From the NCBI GenBank assembly GCA_016178705.1, contig JACOST010000014.1:496001-560000 (forward strand): a DNA stretch of 64,000 nt. Direction: 5' to 3'. Source of the DNA: Deltaproteobacteria bacterium. GTDB taxonomy: Bacteria; Desulfobacterota; Binatia; HRBIN30; JACQVA1. The translations under genes and the position numbers were made by a program. This document shows, in pieces, positions 44,442-52,916 of the stretch. The notes under the pieces were generated by a model. It was not told the origin of the DNA, searched no databases, and saw only the letters and a program-made list of their open reading frames with translations. Numbering within the stretch: position 1 is the stretch's first letter; each line of letters starts with the position of its first letter.

Positions 44442-44855
44442 CTAGTGCGTGGAATCGTACCCCTGCTGGATCGCGTCCATCTTGCGCTGGTCGGAGCCAC
44501 CGAGGTTGCGCTGGTAGGCTTTCAGCTGCGACGGATTGACCTTGGCCTTTCCGAGCCCTTCGCCGATACCCACGTAGGTGGACATGTTCTCTTCCCAGTT
44601 GGTAACGCCGTGCTTCTTGGCGAGCTGCCCGAGATCGGATTGGAAGTTGCGGACGTCGCCACCGGAGGTGACGAAGGCCTGCGTGTAGTCACGCACGTCG
44701 ACCTGATAGGAGCGCTCCGCCCCGCCTGGCGACGAACTGGACGAGCTCGTGATCGGGCTCGAAATCGATTGCGATAGGCTGTTCGAACTGTCCGAGAACG
44801 AACAGGCGAGTGGCGTGATCATCAGCAACGTGATGAGAATTGGTGTGCGCGACAT
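44442..44855 (-). CDS. Small lipoprotein with Ser-rich linker
   Basis: Of 137 aa. Lipobox TPLAC gives a lipid-anchored Cys at residue 18. A run of serines (SSPITSSSSSSPGGAE) forms a flexible tether. The mature domain (YTQAFVTSGGDVRNFQSDLG, WEENMSTYVGIGEGLGKAKV) is not assigned to a family with confidence. It is the first gene before DUF4105 and probably in one transcript with it. Envelope location is likely; function unknown. Confidence 0.72.
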   Translation of the reverse strand: MSRTPILITLLMITPLACSFSDSSNSLSQSISSPITSSSSSSPGGAERSYQVDVRDYTQAFVTSGGDVRNFQSDLGQLAKKHGVTNWEENMSTYVGIGEGLGKAKVNPSQLKAYQRNLGGSDQRKMDAIQQGYDSTH

Positions 44856-45004
44856 CAGCGAGTCCTTTCGTCGTGAGATAGCTGTCGATCCACTGCGACG
44901 CTTGATCTACCCGAAACCGGCGTGGCCGGCCAGTATCGGCGGATGATCGTGGCCCTGGGTCCGCGCGTAGGGTCGACAATCGAACTGTGCTAAGTCGTCG
45001 CGCG

Positions 45005-48000
45005 ATGAGTCGCTGGAAGACACTGGCGGTAATCGTCGCCAGTGGCCTCACGCTACTGCTGGCGGCGGCGCTGCTCGTACCGTACTTCGTTTCCCTTACT
45101 TCGGTGCAGGCTCGGATCGTGACCGAGCTGTCGCAACGGCTCGGTGGCGTGGTGAAGATCGAGGCGCTGCGCCTGTCGCTCTTGCCGTTGCCGCATGTGG
45201 TCTTGACTGACGCGAGCGTGGCGATCCCGGATTCCTTCGGCGCCACGTTCGAGTCGGTGTCGGTGTATCCGCGCCTTGCTGCTCTCGTGCGGGGCGAGTT
45301 TCAGCCCGTGCGTGCCTCGCTCACGGCCCGCGACGTCACGATACGGCTGCCGCGGGCGAACGGAACCGACGGAGCATCGATAGCGGCTTCTCCCGCGATG
45401 ACGGATTCTCCCGCGCAACTGCAAGCGGCCGCCGCGGGTGCCCTGGCCGCGCTCTCGTCGGCTGCGGCCGCGCGGGCGCCGGGGCTGGTTGTTGTCGTCG
45501 AGAGCGGCTCGGTTCATCTCTTCGATAGCCACGCGCGCGCCGTGCTCTTCACCGATGTCGCGCTGCAGATGCAGCTACCGCCTGAGCGGCTGCGCCTCGA
45601 TCTGACCTGCCGCTCGAGTCTGTGGGATCATCTGACGCTGCACGCCGAAATGGAGCCGGCACATTTCGAGGGTGACGCGAACATCGAAATGAGTCACTTG
45701 CGGCCGCACCTACTCGTCGCGCAATTTCTGCCCGAGCTAGGTCTGCAGGTAGAAGACTCCGACGCAAGTCTCAGCGCCCGCGTCACCTTTGACGAGAGTG
45801 CGGTGCTGCAGGCGGAGATCGATGGCTCGCTTCCACTGCTGACACTGCGCCGCGGCGACGAGAGTCTGGTGATCAACGGCGAGACTGTGAACGCCTCGCT
45901 ACTGATCGATGACAGCACCACCACGTTCTCGTTGCACACCCTGCAACTCGCGCAGCCTCGACTGCAGCTGTCAGGTGAGGTTTCGTTCGATCCCGGGGCT
46001 CCGCTGGCCCGCGTGCAATTGGAAGCCCGCGATGTGGACGTGGCGGCGGCGCGCACCGTCACAACTTTTTTCGCGGCGGGGGCAGAAGTTCCGCGCGAAA
46101 TCTTCGGTGTGCTGAGCGGCGGGCAAGTTCCGCGTGTCCAGTTGCAGGCGCAGGGCCCGTCATTCGCCGACTTGATGAATTTGAACGCGCTGACGATCGA
46201 TGGGTCGCTGGTCGACGGCCAAGTCCGTGTCCCGCAGGCCGAGAACCCGAAAGCGGCGCTCGAACTCACCGATGTGTCCGGCGATGTCGCGCTTGCCGAT
46301 GGCGTCCTGCGTGGCGAGCGGTTGATCGCGCGGTACGGCAAGGCGCGCGTGCACGACGGAACGCTGCGCCTCGGTCTGGTCGGACCGACACCCGAGCTTC
46401 ACGTTGAGGCGACGGTCGAGGCCGATGCGGCGGAAGTTCCGGATCTGCTCAAGCGGTTCGTCGCCAATGCGGCGCTTACGAGCGAGTTGGATCGGCTGAG
46501 CAACGTCGAGGGCACGGCCACGGCGAAGTTGGCCTTGAACGGCACCACGCGCGACGTGGCGGTAACTGTGGATGTGGCGCCACTCAGCCTCTCGGCTCGC
46601 CTGGAAGGAATGAAGGAGCCACTGCGCATCGAGGGGGGTAACGTCGCGTATGCATCCGGCGGCCTTGCCGCGACAGACCTTCAGGTGACCACTGGCGGGT
46701 CGACCCTGTCACACGTCTCCGCACACCTCGATTGGAGCAACGCCCGCACATCGATTGCCGCGACGGTCGGCCCGTCGCGCGTTGTGTTGGCAGAGGCCTT
46801 CTCGTTCGCCAGCCGATGGTTGCGCGACGTGCCGTGGAATCCCGAAGCGATCAGCGGCACCGTCGTGGCGGATTCGCTCAGCATCGCCGGGCCGGCCGAC
46901 GAACCCAGTGATTGGCGCGTCGATTTGATCGGCGCCGTGGAACAACTCGCGATCGACTCGGCGCCGTTGCGCGAACGCCTCGCGCTGCGCTATCCGATTT
47001 CGCTGTCCGCGCTCCGCTTCATGCGCGAGGGGACCGCGAGCATATCCGCCTCGGGAAAATTCGCTGCGCAACGCGGACTCAGCGGCGAGGTCGACCTGAT
47101 GTCGAGCGCCGATGCGCTGCACATCAAGCGCCTCGTCGTTCATGACGCCGAGTCGGATGCCTCGGTCGCGCTGCTGCTCACGGCGCATGAGGCGAACTTC
47201 GAGTTCAAAGGTAAGGTGACCAAAGCGACGCTCGACTCATTGGTGCCGGATCATCATCTACTCGGCGGCTGGCTGGGTGGCGACTTTCGCGCCCGCATCC
47301 TCATCGACGACCCGATGCGCTCGACGGTGGCGGGCAAGCTCGAGGCGAGCGATGTGTCTGGCCCCGGTGCGGACGACGTGCGGCTGGCGCATCTCGCGCT
47401 CACTGGTAGTGCCGGCACCATCGCAATCGATGCAACGCTCGTCACCCCGGTGACGAGCCATCTCGACGTTCACGGCAGCGTGATGCCATCGCCGCGAGAC
47501 TTCGTCGTCGATCTTGATGTGACCGGCGATCGGCTCGATTGGAATCAGCTCACGCCGCTGCTGCCGCACGACGGTGACGGAGAGAGCGCCGCGTCACGGC
47601 TACCAGTGCCGCCATTGCGCGGACGGGTCCGCGTGGCCGCCGACTCCTTCACCTACAGCGGCTTCACCTGGGATGCTCTGCGAGCCACGGTCACGCTCGC
47701 CGCGAGCGGGCCGACCATCCGAATCTCGGAAGGGAAGCTGTGCGGCATCGCGACGCCGGGCACCATTGCGATCGCGGCGTCTGAATTGAGCGTGGCGTTC
47801 CAACCCGCGGCGAAGGGCCAGGAGTTGGATTCGACCGTGACCTGTCTCGGCGGTCAGAAGGGAGCCCTCACGGGCCGCTTCGATCTCAGTGCGAAGATCA
47901 GCGGGCGCGGCACGCTGGCCGAAGTCGGCGCGCTCGGTCGCGCGCTCAATGGACACGTCGAGTTCACCGCCCGCAACGGACGCGTTGCGCGCGTCGGGCG

Positions 48001-48460
48001 TGGGGCGCAGCTGCTCTCTGCCCTCAGCGTCGCCACCGGATCGTTTGGCGAGGTAGCAGGGTTGACGAAAGAAGACTTGCCCTACGCGTCCATCAAGGCG
48101 ATCGGTGATCTCGCGGGTGGTAGCTTGGTGCTGCGGGAAGCGATCATCGATGGTCCGACGGTGCAGATGGTGGGCCAAGGCTCCATCAACGTCATCGACC
48201 AGACTCTCAATGTCACGCTGCTGGTGGCGCCGCTGAGAAAGATCGACTCGGTCGTGAGCCAGATCCCAGTCATTCGCAACATCCTAGGTGACCGGTTGGT
48301 CTCGATCCCGGTGGCGGTGAGCGGATCAATCAACAACCCGGTGGTGACGCCACTGTCGCCCTCGGCCGTGGGTCGCGAGTTGTTGAGCCTCATGGAGCGA
48401 ACGCTATCGTTGCCGTTCCAATTGGTCGCCCCGCTGTGGCCAGGTGGCGAGAAAAAGTAA
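45005..48460 (+). CDS. AsmA-family envelope protein
   Basis: A 1151-aa protein with one N-terminal transmembrane helix (LAVIVASGLTLLLAAALLVP). A very long periplasmic chain of repeated beta-strand segments follows, such as VKIEALRLSLLPLPHVVLTD near the start and TARNGRVARVGRGAQLLSAL near the end, the AsmA pattern. AsmA-like proteins form a groove that moves phospholipid between membranes. The tail RLVSIPVAVSGSINNPVVTP occurs again at 51616-51825. The ATG at 45005 is chosen because it places the helix at the N-terminus; a GTG at 44987 is an alternative. Confidence 0.88.
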   Translation: MSRWKTLAVIVASGLTLLLAAALLVPYFVSLTSVQARIVTELSQRLGGVVKIEALRLSLLPLPHVVLTDASVAIPDSFGATFESVSVYPRLAALVRGEFQPVRASLTARDVTIRLPRANGTDGASIAASPAMTDSPAQLQAAAAGALAALSSAAAARAPGLVVVVESGSVHLFDSHARAVLFTDVALQMQLPPERLRLDLTCRSSLWDHLTLHAEMEPAHFEGDANIEMSHLRPHLLVAQFLPELGLQVEDSDASLSARVTFDESAVLQAEIDGSLPLLTLRRGDESLVINGETVNASLLIDDSTTTFSLHTLQLAQPRLQLSGEVSFDPGAPLARVQLEARDVDVAAARTVTTFFAAGAEVPREIFGVLSGGQVPRVQLQAQGPSFADLMNLNALTIDGSLVDGQVRVPQAENPKAALELTDVSGDVALADGVLRGERLIARYGKARVHDGTLRLGLVGPTPELHVEATVEADAAEVPDLLKRFVANAALTSELDRLSNVEGTATAKLALNGTTRDVAVTVDVAPLSLSARLEGMKEPLRIEGGNVAYASGGLAATDLQVTTGGSTLSHVSAHLDWSNARTSIAATVGPSRVVLAEAFSFASRWLRDVPWNPEAISGTVVADSLSIAGPADEPSDWRVDLIGAVEQLAIDSAPLRERLALRYPISLSALRFMREGTASISASGKFAAQRGLSGEVDLMSSADALHIKRLVVHDAESDASVALLLTAHEANFEFKGKVTKATLDSLVPDHHLLGGWLGGDFRARILIDDPMRSTVAGKLEASDVSGPGADDVRLAHLALTGSAGTIAIDATLVTPVTSHLDVHGSVMPSPRDFVVDLDVTGDRLDWNQLTPLLPHDGDGESAASRLPVPPLRGRVRVAADSFTYSGFTWDALRATVTLAASGPTIRISEGKLCGIATPGTIAIAASELSVAFQPAAKGQELDSTVTCLGGQKGALTGRFDLSAKISGRGTLAEVGALGRALNGHVEFTARNGRVARVGRGAQLLSALSVATGSFGEVAGLTKEDLPYASIKAIGDLAGGSLVLREAIIDGPTVQMVGQGSINVIDQTLNVTLLVAPLRKIDSVVSQIPVIRNILGDRLVSIPVAVSGSINNPVVTPLSPSAVGRELLSLMERTLSLPFQLVAPLWPGGEKK

Positions 48461-48468
48461 TGCCGGGG

Positions 48469-49299
48469 CTACAGCACCGCACACACGAGGTTGGTTCGCT
48501 TCGGTACTGGAAGATCCTTTGGGCGCTGCCGAAAGTAGCGCGCCTCAGCCTCCGCTGGCGAAAGGAACTCCACGTTGGAAAAGCCAGCGTCGCGTAGTTT
48601 GGCTTCGATCGCATCAGGCTCGAAGTAGCTCACCCAGGGCTCGCCAAGGTCGGTGGCGCGCTGGTCCAGTGGTGAAGGGGAGTCGCCTGGCGGCGCGAAT
48701 GTCAGCACGATCTCGCTGCCTGCCGGAAACGTCGCGACAGACCGGAGCACCGCGTCAACGGCGTCTTCTTTGAGATACATCGTCACACCGAGCCAGGAGA
48801 AGAAGGTCGGCTCGTCTAGCGAGACGCGATACCGGAGGAGGCCATCGCGCAACGACTCGTGTTCAAAGTCGATGTCGGCGAAGTCTGCGTTCTCCGGCAT
48901 GGCGAGGCCGGCTGCAGCGAGCTGCGAGCGCTTCATGTCTTGGGTTCCTAGATGATCGACTTCGAGAATCTTCAATGATCGCGCCCATGCGGGCTGCCTG
49001 AGTGCGAAGGTATCGAAGCCCGCACCGAGGACGACGTATTGCGTCACGCCGCGGAGAACCGCGGCGGCGAGGCGGTCCTCGGCGAACCGAGAACGCAGCA
49101 CGACATGCGCGCGCAATGCGCGCCGTTGGGGAGTTTGGTAGCTATTCGCCGCATTGGTGATCCGCTCCAAGGCGGCCGGTCCGAGCAGCAACACCGCGAG
49201 CGGATCTTCGAGTATCTGCGGCGGTGCATCAAGCAACTGATGCGCGGCCCGCATGTATGCGGTTCCGAGCGCCGTGCGACTCGCATTTCGATCGGACAT
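48469..49299 (-). CDS. SAM-dependent methyltransferase, TIGR00027 class
   Basis: A 276-aa enzyme resembling the leucine carboxyl methyltransferase-like group often found near polyketide genes. It has RTALGTAYMRAAHQLLDAPP, RSRFAEDRLAAAV, the SAM motif YVVLGAGFDTFALRQP, EVDHLGTQDMKR, and FFSWLGVTMYLKEDAV. It methylates a carboxyl or hydroxyl of an unknown small molecule. It is the first of five minus-strand genes after the AsmA gene and starts the accessory stretch. Confidence 0.88.
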   Translation of the reverse strand: MSDRNASRTALGTAYMRAAHQLLDAPPQILEDPLAVLLLGPAALERITNAANSYQTPQRRALRAHVVLRSRFAEDRLAAAVLRGVTQYVVLGAGFDTFALRQPAWARSLKILEVDHLGTQDMKRSQLAAAGLAMPENADFADIDFEHESLRDGLLRYRVSLDEPTFFSWLGVTMYLKEDAVDAVLRSVATFPAGSEIVLTFAPPGDSPSPLDQRATDLGEPWVSYFEPDAIEAKLRDAGFSNVEFLSPAEAEARYFRQRPKDLPVPKRTNLVCAVL

Positions 49300-49328
49300 T
49301 GGGTGAAGGTCCCTTCGTGGGTAGTGTC

Positions 49329-49985
49329 TCAGTTTGGCCGTGACGGAAATCGTCGTTGCGAGGAATCGGCCAAGATGCCAACGCGAGCCAAGTCAGCTTC
49401 GAGGGCATGCGCGTTGGTGAAGAGAAAGGAAGTGATGCCAATGGCTCTGGCTGCATCCACGTTCGCTTGGACATCGTCGATGAACAACACCTCCTCGGGC
49501 TTTGACTCGGCGCGCACGAGCGCTGTTCGGAAGATGATCGGGTCGGGCTTGAGGCTTCGAAGCTCGCAGGAAAAGCCGAGGTAGTCGAAAGCAAGTCCGA
49601 CTTCCCTGAGTTCATGCCCGAGGGCGTCTTTGATCACAGGGGGATTGTCGGTGAGTAGGCCAGTCTTGCGATGCCGCCGGAGACCATTGACCAAGGCCAG
49701 CACGCGTGAATCTGGCTCGAACGCGGCTGCCCAGACGCGTCGGAGCTCGGCGTAGTCGGCCGTCCACCCAAGGATCTCGCACGCTCGCTGGTGCATCTCC
49801 GCGGCGCTGAGATCGCCTCGATCGCAGCGCCTCGAGAAGCCGGAATCCCAGAGCAGCTCTCGGATCAGCGTGGCCGGCTTCCTCGACACCAACGAGAGCT
49901 GCTCCAGTCGGCGTTCCGGGAGGAACTTGCATACAACTCCGCCCAGGTCGAAGAGAACCAGCGATGTCTCGCTCGAATTGAACAC
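49329..49985 (-). CDS. HAD-superfamily hydrolase (subfamily IA)
   Basis: Protein of 218 aa when started at the GTG 49985, which has GGAGG seven bases upstream; an ATG at 50045 in frame would overlap the LysE gene. The usual motif I (DxDGTL) appears as LVLFDLGGVVCKF, so the second Asp of the nucleophile motif is replaced by Gly. This is the FDLGGV form known in HAD-IA phosphatases. Motif II is TGLLTDNPP, motif III is SLKPDPIIF and motif IV VLFIDDVQANVDAA. Probably a small-molecule phosphatase. Confidence 0.82.
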   Translation of the reverse strand: MFNSSETSLVLFDLGGVVCKFLPERRLEQLSLVSRKPATLIRELLWDSGFSRRCDRGDLSAAEMHQRACEILGWTADYAELRRVWAAAFEPDSRVLALVNGLRRHRKTGLLTDNPPVIKDALGHELREVGLAFDYLGFSCELRSLKPDPIIFRTALVRAESKPEEVLFIDDVQANVDAARAIGITSFLFTNAHALEADLARVGILADSSQRRFPSRPN

Positions 49986-50007
49986 GCGGCCTCCGCGAGA
50001 GATCCGG

Positions 50008-50637
50008 CTACCGCCTCGCAAACGCGAGGCGAAGGCCGAAGCCAAGCAGTGCGACTCCGGCGATGAAGTCCATTGCTCGCGATACCTGCGTGTTCCGCAG
50101 AAGCCGTTGGCCGCGGTGGGCGGCCGCAGCCAGGAGAGTGAGCCAGGCGAACGCGATGACGAAATGGACGCCAGCCAACGCGAGCGAATCGACCAGCACG
50201 CTGTCTGGGAACACCGCGAACTGCGGGAGCAGTGCCAGATAGAACGCGGCAGTCCTTGGATTGAGAGCGTTGGAGAGGAACCCCTGGCGTGCGGCGACGC
50301 TGGTAGAGATGTCGCCTCTATCGGCGGCGATCACGTCGCCCGAGCGGGTCGGTTGTCGAACTCGCACCAACGACTGAAGGCCGAGCCAGATGAGGTATGT
50401 GGCTCCGAGGAACTTTACCGCCGAAAAGACCTCGGCCGAACTCATGATGATCGCTGAGAGTCCGAGAGCGGAGAGCGTGGCATGGAGGAAGAGCCCTGAG
50501 CAGACACCGGCGGTCGTACCGATGCCCGCAGCGAAGCCTCCCAGTGTCGCGTTGCGAAGGACGAGGAAGGTGTCTTGACCCGGGCTGATTGTGAGGATGG
50601 TCGCTACCAATGCGAAGCCGGTGACGTCGAGACTCAC
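50008..50637 (-). CDS. LysE/RhtB-family exporter
   Basis: Membrane protein of 209 aa, with GTG start at 50637, six hydrophobic helices and family phrases LTISPGQDTFLVLRNATLGG and KFLGATYLIWLGLQSL, then GFLSNALNPRTAAFYLALLP. It exports amino acids or related small molecules. Upstream on the minus strand a short stop-ended run (WLAVRLSGRNWYER) may be the C-terminus of a lost gene. Confidence 0.9.
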   Translation of the reverse strand: MSLDVTGFALVATILTISPGQDTFLVLRNATLGGFAAGIGTTAGVCSGLFLHATLSALGLSAIIMSSAEVFSAVKFLGATYLIWLGLQSLVRVRQPTRSGDVIAADRGDISTSVAARQGFLSNALNPRTAAFYLALLPQFAVFPDSVLVDSLALAGVHFVIAFAWLTLLAAAAHRGQRLLRNTQVSRAMDFIAGVALLGFGLRLAFARR

Positions 50638-50808
50638 GCCTCACCTCTCGTACCAGTTCCGCCCGCTCAATCTGACGGCGAGCCACTCGGGCGCGGCTTG
50701 CCGTTGGCAGTCGCTGAGGACGTTGCCATTCCAACTAATCGCACAGCTCTGGCCAGCGACATGAAGTGGCGACGGGCTGGCAACGCGGGGCATCAAGCGC
50801 TGGCGTCC

Positions 50809-51051
50809 TTAAGCGCGTCGAGTGGAAGCTTTGAGTCGACCTCGCCGTTGATTGCGCATCTCCACAACACGACCGACCGCGCGAAGGGCTTCGTTGACGG
50901 ACTCCCGGTCGGGAAACATCTTGGCCACGTCCGCATCCAGCACGACGACGTTTGTTCCCTCGGCGTACCGCCGCACGTACTTGCCGCGGACCCCGCCACA
51001 AAAGTCGTAGTGCTCGCGCATCTCATCCTTTTCGAGGGCGGCCTTCTTCAT
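50809..51051 (-). CDS. BrnA-like antitoxin
   Basis: Of 80 aa, beginning MKKAALEKDEMREHYDFCGG, with VRGKYVRRYAEGTNVVVLDA and ESVNEALRAV, the form of small antitoxins that pair with BrnT. A GGAGGG precedes the ATG at 51051. It overlaps the end of the toxin gene by 29 bp, in the usual toxin-first order. Expected to bind BrnT and the shared promoter. Confidence 0.82.
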   Translation of the reverse strand: MKKAALEKDEMREHYDFCGGVRGKYVRRYAEGTNVVVLDADVAKMFPDRESVNEALRAVGRVVEMRNQRRGRLKASTRRA

Positions 51052-51322
51052 ATTCCCTCCGCTCGCCCGAGTCCGCCGGACGCGCGCTGATGATTCGGAC
51101 GATCTGTTGTTCATCGTCTTCCATGTGTACCACGACGAGCAGGCGCTGGCGATGCGAGACGCCCATGATCACCCAACGCTCCTCGTCGTCCGAATGCTCC
51201 GGGTCGGGGATCGTGATCGACAGCGTGTCGACAAACACGGTGCTCGCTTCGTCGAAGCCGATCCCATGCCTCTCTAGATTGCGCCGTTCCTTCCGCGGAT
51301 CCCATTCGAACCGAATCGGCAT
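51023..51322 (-). CDS. BrnT-family toxin
   Basis: Of 99 aa with the BrnT pattern FEWDPRKERRNLERHGIGFD, STVFVDTLSITIPDPEHSDD, EERWVIMGVSHRQRLLVV and IRIISAR. BrnT is a RelE-like ribonuclease that stops translation. Upstream gene of a two-gene unit with the BrnA-like antitoxin. A decayed N-terminal BrnT piece is found 1.5 kb away at 52789-52866. Confidence 0.9.
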   Translation of the reverse strand: MPIRFEWDPRKERRNLERHGIGFDEASTVFVDTLSITIPDPEHSDDEERWVIMGVSHRQRLLVVVHMEDDEQQIVRIISARPADSGERREYEEGRPRKG

Positions 51323-51337
51323 TCGCGCATCGAGGCA

Positions 51338-51547
51338 TTACAGGAGGAGTGCGGACTTGGCGACTTCCAGGACAGCAATCGCATGGTCGCGAGAGACGCT
51401 GGTGAAGTCGTCCAAGAACGCGTCCAAGGAATCGCCGGCTTCAAGGTAGTCGATCAGTGTTTGCACGGGGACTCGCGTACCAGCGAACACGGGAGCTCCG
51501 CTCAATCGCCCCGGCGACGTTGTGATCAGAGGTTTGCGAACCTCCAT
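51338..51547 (-). CDS. DUF433 antitoxin-like protein
   Basis: Of 69 aa with start ATG at 51547 and a GGGAGG upstream. Sequence SGAPVFAGTRVPVQTLIDYL is diagnostic of DUF433, a winged-helix protein that usually neutralises a PIN-like DUF5615 toxin. No DUF5615 gene is adjacent; the next gene is brnT, 15 bp away. So it is an orphan antitoxin or a third member of the BrnT unit. Confidence 0.82.
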   Translation of the reverse strand: MEVRKPLITTSPGRLSGAPVFAGTRVPVQTLIDYLEAGDSLDAFLDDFTSVSRDHAIAVLEVAKSALLL

Positions 51548-51615
51548 GCTTGCCTTCCTCCCGTAGGCCTTTAGCACGGAGCCCCTCGGCCCGGCTAACG
51601 AACTCCGGCGAGGGC

Positions 51616-51825
51616 GTGAGCCGTATCCCGGTCATCAGCGGTATCCTCGGCGGCCAGTTGGTCTCGATCCCGGTCGCGGTGAGCGGATCAATCAACAACC
51701 CAGTGGTGACGCCACTGTCGCCCTCGGCCGTCGGCCGAGAGTTGTTGGGGCTAATGGAGCGAACGCTATCGTTACCGTTTCAATTGATCGCCCCGCTGTG
51801 GCCAGGCAGCGACAAGAAGTGGTGA
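51616..51825 (+). pseudogene. Duplicated C-terminal tail of the AsmA gene
   Basis: VSRIPVISGIL followed by QLVSIPVAVSGSINNPVVTP, then GLMERTLSLPFQLIAPLWPG and SDKKW-stop repeats the last 69 residues of the AsmA gene. At DNA level the last 165 bp or so are nearly identical to 48292-48457. No start or upstream AsmA body is present. Either an abandoned copy or the scar of an insertion/duplication that carried the accessory genes. Confidence 0.85.
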
Positions 51826-51839
51826 CGGACCGGCGACGA

Positions 51840-51890
51840 TTGGAGTTCAGCGGCGCGCAAACGCGCCGCCGCTGCAACGACGGGTTAGTC
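51840..51890 (-). other. attC-like imperfect hairpin at the end of the nuclease gene
   Basis: Minus strand: TAACCCGTCGTTGCAGCGG, GGCGCGTTTGCGCGCC, GCTGAACTCCAATCGTC. The stem CAGCGG(C)GGCGCG/CGCGCCGCTG has unpaired bases like integron attC sites, and the first TAAC contains the stop codon of the nuclease gene, a frequent feature of cassettes. The final core GTTRRRY is missing or degenerate (TCGTCGCC). Confidence 0.45.
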
Positions 51891-52580
51891 CGCTTCCGGC
51901 AATGCCAGATCCACCACGAGGGGGCAATGATCACTGTACTTGATCCATGCCTCGTACGTGCCGACATCGACGGAGTTGATGTGCGCCGTCCACGACTTCG
52001 GGACAAAGCAGTAGTCGATGTGATAGCGTCGCCCGCGGTTCTTTAGCATGTGCAGCGTGGGACGCGACTCTGCTCCCTGCTCCTCGCCGTGGAAGTGATG
52101 ATACGCACTAACAAGCCCCAGTGCGGCAAGATTTCGCACCAGGCCGGAATGGTTCAAATGGCTAGGACGCTTGTAGTCCCATTTCTTGTTGGAGTTGAAG
52201 TCACCAGCGATGACCGTCGGTTGCGCCGCGATCAAGTCGGCGTAGCATTCGACGCCACGAATGATTCCCTTGACGTAGCGAAAGTTAAGGTCGGTCTTTG
52301 CCCAGACCGCCAGAAGCAGGAAGGACGTTGGGCCGGTGACTTGTATCGGGACAGTATATCGGGGCACTTCGCGGACCGGAACAGTGGAAATACGGTAGCC
52401 GGAGGACGCCGAGACCGCGATGCCCTGCCGGGGGTTATCGCCGAACCACAGTGTGCACGGATCGTCTTCTTTCGGCCGAGGACATTCCTGGAGGACGCTG
52501 ATCGTCGGCTTCAGCGGGGCAATGAGCGGGAGCTTCATGGCCGCAGGACCCCGATTACAGTTCCAGGTCAAGATTCGCAT
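51885..52580 (-). CDS. Endonuclease/exonuclease/phosphatase-family protein
   Basis: A 231-aa enzyme of the EEP fold: MRILTWNCNRGPAAMKLPL, LQECPRP, TVIAGDFNSNKKW, RYHIDYCFVPKSW and YSDHCPLVVDL supply the usual Asn, Glu, Asp/Asn and Asp/His metal site. It could cut DNA or hydrolyse a phosphodiester/phospholipid. On the minus strand GTTAGGC lies about 22 bases before the ATG, and an attC-like hairpin begins at its stop codon, so it may be a captured gene cassette. Confidence 0.85.
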   Translation of the reverse strand: MRILTWNCNRGPAAMKLPLIAPLKPTISVLQECPRPKEDDPCTLWFGDNPRQGIAVSASSGYRISTVPVREVPRYTVPIQVTGPTSFLLLAVWAKTDLNFRYVKGIIRGVECYADLIAAQPTVIAGDFNSNKKWDYKRPSHLNHSGLVRNLAALGLVSAYHHFHGEEQGAESRPTLHMLKNRGRRYHIDYCFVPKSWTAHINSVDVGTYEAWIKYSDHCPLVVDLALPEAD

Positions 52581-52788
52581 CTGATTGGACCTGCGTCGAG
52601 CAGCCTAACGTATTCGGCCGGTCGGCCTATTGCTCCAAACGCTGCATGCCCGGTCATCCTAACACCGGCGATTCGCCGGCTGCAATGAACGTGATGTGCT
52701 TGTGCGGCCGCCTTGGGCGGATAGCTCGACGGAGCGTCGATCTTCCCGCGACAAGTTTCCAGCACTCCTTGCCTCGTGAGTTTCAAAG

Positions 52789-52866
52789 TCAGCTCCCCGA
52801 CAGCGGATCGTAGAATACGGTGGAGGTTTCGTCGAACGAGACACCATGCTTGGCGAGATTGCTTCG
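52789..52866 (-). pseudogene. BrnT toxin fragment
   Basis: NLAKHGVSFDETSTVFYDPL then SGS-stop is the N-terminal third of a BrnT toxin. The preceding bases (minus strand) are a GCTTCGTCGCTCCGCTCCTC-like repeat (plus-strand 52860-52890) that has replaced the beginning of the gene. No antitoxin is nearby. Confidence 0.75.
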
Positions 52867-52890
52867 TCGCTCCGCTCCTCGCAATGACGA
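52860..52890. repeat. GCTTCGTCGCTCCGCTCCTC dispersed repeat
   Basis: GCTTCGTCGCTCCGCTCCTC GCAATGACG is a word seen in many intergenic repeats; here it abuts the BrnT fragment. The rest of 52581-52916 shows a CCGGCGAATCGCCGG hairpin (52664-52678) followed on the minus strand by GTTAGGA, and nothing coding. Confidence 0.45.
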
Positions 52891-52916
52891 CTTCCGATGC
52901 ATTCTTGCTTGAGGAG

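Noticed and set aside
50638-50808. Short minus-strand run ending in WLAVRLSGRNWYER
   Set aside because: It looks like a C-terminal gene remnant but is too short and lacks family support, so it is only mentioned with the LysE gene.
52600-52690. Region before the nuclease gene tested for a full attC of a preceding cassette
   Set aside because: It has GTTAGGA and GTTAGGC ends and a small hairpin but no opening RYYYAAC box, so only the 3-prime core is supported.
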